64,000 nt of DNA. Source: Isochrysis galbana. Its lineage: Eukaryota > Haptophyta > Isochrysidales > Isochrysidaceae. The stretch's first letter is position 1. Every line of letters begins with the position of its first letter. Below, piece after piece: positions 60,538 to 64,000 of the stretch. Below the pieces are notes generated by a model, which had not been told where the DNA came from, searched no databases, and saw only the letters and a program-made list of their open reading frames with translations. The stretch spans positions 1,648,569 to 1,712,568 of the forward strand of contig CM030936.1 in the NCBI GenBank assembly GCA_018136815.1. The letters run 5' to 3'. The position numbers and the translations under genes are program-made.

Positions 60538-60883
60538 GCGGGCTTGGGCGAGGGCGAGGACGGCGGCGAAAGCGACATCGAGCGGACGGCGAGAGGCGAG
60601 GGCGAGTGAGAGGAGGCCTGTGATGGCAGGGGCTGGCGAGGAGAGGCGAGTTTGTAGGGTATAAGTGTTACGAGAGCGCACCGGCGCACCGGCGGGTGCA
60701 CCTCCCACCAAAGTGGTGTGCGACGGCCACCCACCCTCCGCCCCCTGCCAACCCCCGGCCGCTCATCAGGTCAGGTGCCCGCCTTTGGTACCCGTCAGAT
60801 CTCACCCAAACTGGGCCCTCTGAAAAGTTGCCCGCCATTGCTCCCGACCCCCCCGCGCGGAGGGCCCGTCGGACTGTCGGCCG

Positions 60884-61792
60884 ATGTCTGACACGCTTGC
60901 CAGACCACCTCCCGCCCTGACCCATGCATGGCGCGGGCCTGCACATGCACATGCTCTCGGGTACTACGTGGGCGCCCAATTCCTCGCGCCGGCGCAATCC
61001 CTTCGCCGTGTGTCCTTCGCCCTCTGGGGGGGCTGTGGAAGCTGGGAAATGGCTCGAGGAGAGGCTAGAGGCTCGAGGCCTACTGGGAGACAGCCTCCCA
61101 GCTGCGCAGATCCGCACTCGCCGCGCGACGGCCCGCCTGGTGGAGCTGGAGCGTCTGGCGGCGACGACGTCGATGATGTCGCCAGGGTCCTTCGCACCCC
61201 TGGCGGGGCGGGCGCGGCGCCCGCGCAGCGCGAGCGGCGCTATGCGGGGCCGTCCATATCATATGCAGGCCCCCAGCGCGCCACGGCGGCGGAGGGCGTC
61301 AGGGAGAGGGCCTGTAAGGCCGTTGTGTGCTGGTACCACCCCGACACCGATCGCTCGGTGTTATGCTCCAAGGTCCAATGGGCCGCGGAGTTTGGGGTGG
61401 ACCGGCGGCGCATGGACCACTGGGAGAAGAGGCTCGGCGCCGAGGATCTCGAGCGCATACGGCGTGGCGTCATTCCCCTGCCGGCCAGAGCTCCGGGGCC
61501 ACAGGGAGAGGAGCGCTCGTACGCTCGTGCGCCCGAGCAAGCGGCCGACCGTGCAGCAGCCCTCGGCTCCAAGCATGGATACGACTTGAGCATTGTGGAT
61601 GGGATCAGGGCTGCCTTGCGGTTGCAACTGGGCCTGCATGCATGTAATAGTGTAATAGTAACGGTTGGTCTACACATCTCTCATCCATACCCATATACTC
61701 GTCGGCGCGCCACTACTCGCCCAGCGCAGTTTCTGCTGTTGTGTGATCGCATGGGGTATAGGTATAGGGGGCTGACTACGGCTCACCATTGA
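60884..61792 (+). CDS. WYHP-type HTH-like protein of the candidate transposon
   Basis: A 302-codon open frame starts at ATG 60884. The conserved part lies at about residues 140-195: ERACKAVVCWYHPDTDRSV, then WAAEFGVDRRRMDHWEKRLG. The minus-strand fragment at 4953-5090 preserves this block with synonymous and conservative changes, which shows it is translated or was until recently. WA.EFG.DR.R..HW resembles a helix-turn-helix recognition helix, so DNA binding, perhaps to the inverted ends, is plausible. The N-terminal 130 residues are Gly/Ala/Pro/Arg-rich and may be non-coding; the C-terminus past residue 240 also looks unconserved. No known family was recognised. Confidence 0.5.
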   Translation: MSDTLARPPPALTHAWRGPAHAHALGYYVGAQFLAPAQSLRRVSFALWGGCGSWEMARGEARGSRPTGRQPPSCADPHSPRDGPPGGAGASGGDDVDDVARVLRTPGGAGAAPAQRERRYAGPSISYAGPQRATAAEGVRERACKAVVCWYHPDTDRSVLCSKVQWAAEFGVDRRRMDHWEKRLGAEDLERIRRGVIPLPARAPGPQGEERSYARAPEQAADRAAALGSKHGYDLSIVDGIRAALRLQLGLHACNSVIVTVGLHISHPYPYTRRRATTRPAQFLLLCDRMGYRYRGLTTAHH

Positions 61793-62730
61793 GCATCCTG
61801 CTCCCTTATGTCCACCACCAAGCCCAGTAGACTGACCATGCACTTCGATGGCCCAATCATACTCATTTATGAGGCATAGAACCTGGAAGGACACCCCTAC
61901 CAGGAATCGGACCCCCCCTCCCCGTGGGCTGTTCCGATGAGGGCACGCGCACTCTCACAGGGCGTCGTAAATGATGGAACCCCATGATATTTTTGTACCT
62001 CTTGCCTGCAGGGCATCCCCATGGGCCCAGATCAAGTTTTGGGGGGGCTCTAAAGACAAAAAATACCATTAGGGGAGGGGGAAGGACATGCCAGTAGAGG
62101 AATTGGCCGCCCACGTAGTACCAACTGCCCATTGGCAGCCTCAAGGACCTCGTGCGAGGACGGCCGCTGGTGACCGAGCCCCAATGCCGGGGCCCCGCAC
62201 TGGCAAGGACGGTGGTTGTGAGTCGGGAGGTCTCCCAACTCGGGGGGAGGTGCACGGAGACACCAGTGCGATTCGTCTGCCGAGATCAGCCAGTACCCCA
62301 GTTTGTCCACAGATCCAAGCGACGTGCCCCCACCATAGCACTTGCCGGATCGGACCCGTTCCCTAATAGGGGTCATGCAAGCATCCACGCCATCACAAAT
62401 ATCATGATATGGCCGGAAACCGACGGTGGGCTCAAAAGTAGGCGAATATACCCCCTTTCTGAAGTACTGAAGTGCGTCCTACATTATAGGACCCGTCGTA
62501 TAAAGCTAGGTACTAGGTACCTTCACCTTTATCCGCCCTGTACCCGCAACAGTTGTGGGGGCCCAAGGGGGGGGTCCGGGCCCCAATCGGCCCCGGACAT
62601 GTGCTAGTTGGGTGTATTGGGAACTTTCTTCCGAAAAACAGCCTCAAATTTTCTCAATTCGGAGATGTTCTTTTTTTCACCCTTCATGACTCATGAAGAT
62701 GAAGAATCTGTTGGCTGTTTGACCGCCCTA

Positions 62731-63373
62731 GTACAATGCATGTCACAGTTGAAACGTGCAAGGTGGCTCTGATCTTCCTTTCTGTAGACTATTTGCTCCC
62801 AGGCTGTTGTGTCGCATTTATTAAGGAGCAATCATCATAGCAAACACCACGCACATCAACGAGACACATGCACGTGTGAGGGCGCATGGTCAACGCGATC
62901 GCTCCCCGCGGTGCGTACGACCGCGCGTGTGTGGCGTCCGGCAACCCTCGCGCCGTCCAACAAGCCCCACGACACACAGGCACAGGTACTATAGATAGGC
63001 AAATGGGCAATCCAAGAGGAATGGGACAGTGCAAGGGCCAGGTCTTGGGCCCAATGGCTCCAGCGCACATCCTGGCGGGAGAAGTTTGCCAGATGAGGCG
63101 AAGGACGACCGGCTCTGCGCCTGGCGACCAAGGCGGAAGAAATGTAGAGTCATCTACAAGCCTCGAGTGTGACTCGCAGGCCGCATGCGAATTGTCACGC
63201 GATCGCACAAGCAGTCATGATGACCTGCAGGCCAAGTACTCCGTCGTAACATCTGAGCCCGCTCCCGGGAGAGCTCCCACCCCAGAGGGCGATGAGGTGA
63301 CATGGTCCCTCCCAGCGCAATGCCTTGAGCTGTTTGCCCGCCCGGGGTACGAAACAACAGAAAAACTGCTCAA
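62731..63373 (+). other. Region downstream of RPL13a with a tentative ORF
   Basis: A plus-strand frame at 62886-63377 (ATG 62886, 163 codons) is open up to the RPL13a stop codon. The later part (from about 63060) has a credible Ser/Asp/Glu-rich composition, ending [15 protein letters not shown]. It may be a last exon converging on RPL13a or chance; no domain or splice partner supports it. Confidence 0.25.
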
Positions 63374-63967
63374 CTAGTACCCGTACTTGGCAAGCGTCGC
63401 GTCAAACGAGCCCGAGGCAGCCTCCTTGGCAGCCTTGGTCTTCGCGAGCAGGGCCTTCTTTTGCTCGTAGTAGACGGCGCTGCGCTCCTTACGTTTAGCC
63501 TCGAGGCGATCAACAGCCTCCTTGTGCTTCCACCCAATCTCGAGCGAAATGCGCCCGAGGACGCAATAGCGCCGTCCCGGCTTGAGCCGTGTCACCCGGA
63601 AAGCGTCCGGCACAACCATGCGCTTTGCCGTCTCGTACTGCTCCGGGATGCCGTCAAAGCACTTGAGGCGTTCGAGCGCGCACTTGCCACGGTGCGTCTT
63701 ATGGGGGATCATACCACGGATGACGCGGTGAAAAATGCGGCTGGGTGCGCGGAAGTGGTACGGGCCATGCGCTGGGTTGGTGTTCGTACGCTTGCGCAGC
63801 TTGTCGAGGAACTTCAGCTTGTTGCGGTAGAACGAGCCGGAAATGTTGATTTCCTCGCAGCGGACCACGACGACCCTCTGCCCACATAGCACTTCCTTCG
63901 CCACGATTGAGGCGAGCCTGCCGAGCAGGTGGTTCTTGGCGTCAATGACGACAACCTTCTCGAACAT
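63374..63967 (-). CDS. RPL13A: 60S ribosomal protein L13a (uL13)
   Basis: uL13 binds 25S/28S rRNA domain VI of the large subunit. The 197-aa single-exon protein starts at ATG 63967 and has the expected length. Seen: [20 protein letters not shown] at the N-terminus; [38 protein letters not shown] then [19 protein letters not shown], the core uL13 signature; [15 protein letters not shown]; and a basic C-terminal helix ([20 protein letters not shown]) typical of eukaryotic L13a. It has no intron, and its promoter lies beyond the window edge. Confidence 0.97.
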   Translation of the reverse strand: MFEKVVVIDAKNHLLGRLASIVAKEVLCGQRVVVVRCEEINISGSFYRNKLKFLDKLRKRTNTNPAHGPYHFRAPSRIFHRVIRGMIPHKTHRGKCALERLKCFDGIPEQYETAKRMVVPDAFRVTRLKPGRRYCVLGRISLEIGWKHKEAVDRLEAKRKERSAVYYEQKKALLAKTKAAKEAASGSFDATLAKYGY

Positions 63968-64000
63968 GGCGGCGAGAGGCTGGCTGGCCGCGAGCCTTCT

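Larger units (their letters stand above)
60218..62730 (+). mobile_element. Candidate DNA transposon with 15-bp perfect inverted ends
   Basis: The left end TAGGGCGGTCAAACA (60218-60232) and right end TGTTTGACCGCCCTA (62716-62730) are exact reverse complements 2.5 kb apart. If TA is the target duplication, the element proper is GGGCGG...CCGCCC, as in Tc1/mariner-pogo type elements. The same end motif marks four other places (4938, 18910, 50841, 58388). The interior carries one protein frame with a relative at 4953-5090, repeat H copy 2 (60399-60537), and segments shared with 50660-51060. No DDE/D catalytic core was recognised, so it may be non-autonomous, and the paired ends could belong to neighbouring elements. 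Confidence 0.6.

Noticed and set aside
62152-62607. A 151-codon plus-strand frame near the right end of the candidate transposon
   Set aside because: Not conserved in the related segment at 50660-51060 and lacks coding bias.

Overview
The window reads as nuclear DNA of a GC-rich unicellular eukaryote, most likely a microalga. Protein genes have few introns, with GTGAGY-type donors and some apparent GC-AG introns, and are separated by several kilobases of transposon debris. Hallmark eukaryotic genes are present: ribosomal protein uL13/RPL13a, HYPK, the polyadenylation factor FIP1, a muniscin-type endocytic adaptor, a class III CoA-transferase and a 2-O-sulfotransferase. Proline-rich pherophorin-like and multi-PAS proteins suit an alga of haptophyte or stramenopile type, but the lineage cannot be fixed from this sequence. 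No prokaryotic operons, CRISPR arrays, rRNA or convincing tRNA genes were seen.

Layout. 1-2711: 3' part of a multi-PAS gene with a recently duplicated exon. 2712-5982: gene-poor, repeat-rich. 5983-7874: six-exon mitochondrial-type CoA-transferase. 8811-18924: a nested Copia cluster, with a full-length, apparently intact 5.1-kb Copia element (two 258-bp LTRs, 5-bp target duplication) inside an older copy of the same family, flanked by further fragments. 19436-21430: cysteine-repeat surface protein. 21730-24370: fragments of two other elements, one with an unrecognised conserved protein and one with a methyltransferase-like domain next to a retropepsin-like domain. 25047-27896: a coiled-coil protein with six Trp-containing repeats. 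28100-29495: repeats. 29812-31145: FIP1. 31236-33920: repeats and an island of AT-richer open frames unlike the host genes. 34677-37184 and 37867-38259: divergent pair of a pherophorin-like membrane protein and HYPK. 38664-40878: an orphan first exon and a Mutator-like transposon remnant. 40956-43659: GH3 glucosidase. 44504-45430: hAT remnant. 45759-48221: F-box/LRR-like protein. 48460-49257: MDP1-like phosphatase. 51223-56093: 13-exon adaptor combining AIR9-like and muniscin domains. 56487-57746: sulfotransferase. 58609-59414: Nnf1/PMF1-like kinetochore candidate. 60218-62730: candidate DNA transposon with perfect 15-bp inverted ends. 63374-63967: RPL13a.

The host genes do not form a pathway; they are ordinary single-copy housekeeping and surface genes. 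The unusual material is the mobile fraction: (i) a dispersed family whose ends read TGTTTGACCGCCCTA, associated with an undescribed WYHP-type helix-turn-helix-like protein; (ii) a two-copy element with a conserved unrecognised protein around GMGRQPK; (iii) a retroelement carrying a methyltransferase-like domain; (iv) AT-rich foreign-looking ORFs bounded by a 77-bp direct repeat. Splice sites and family calls come from reading the sequence; no database search was run.
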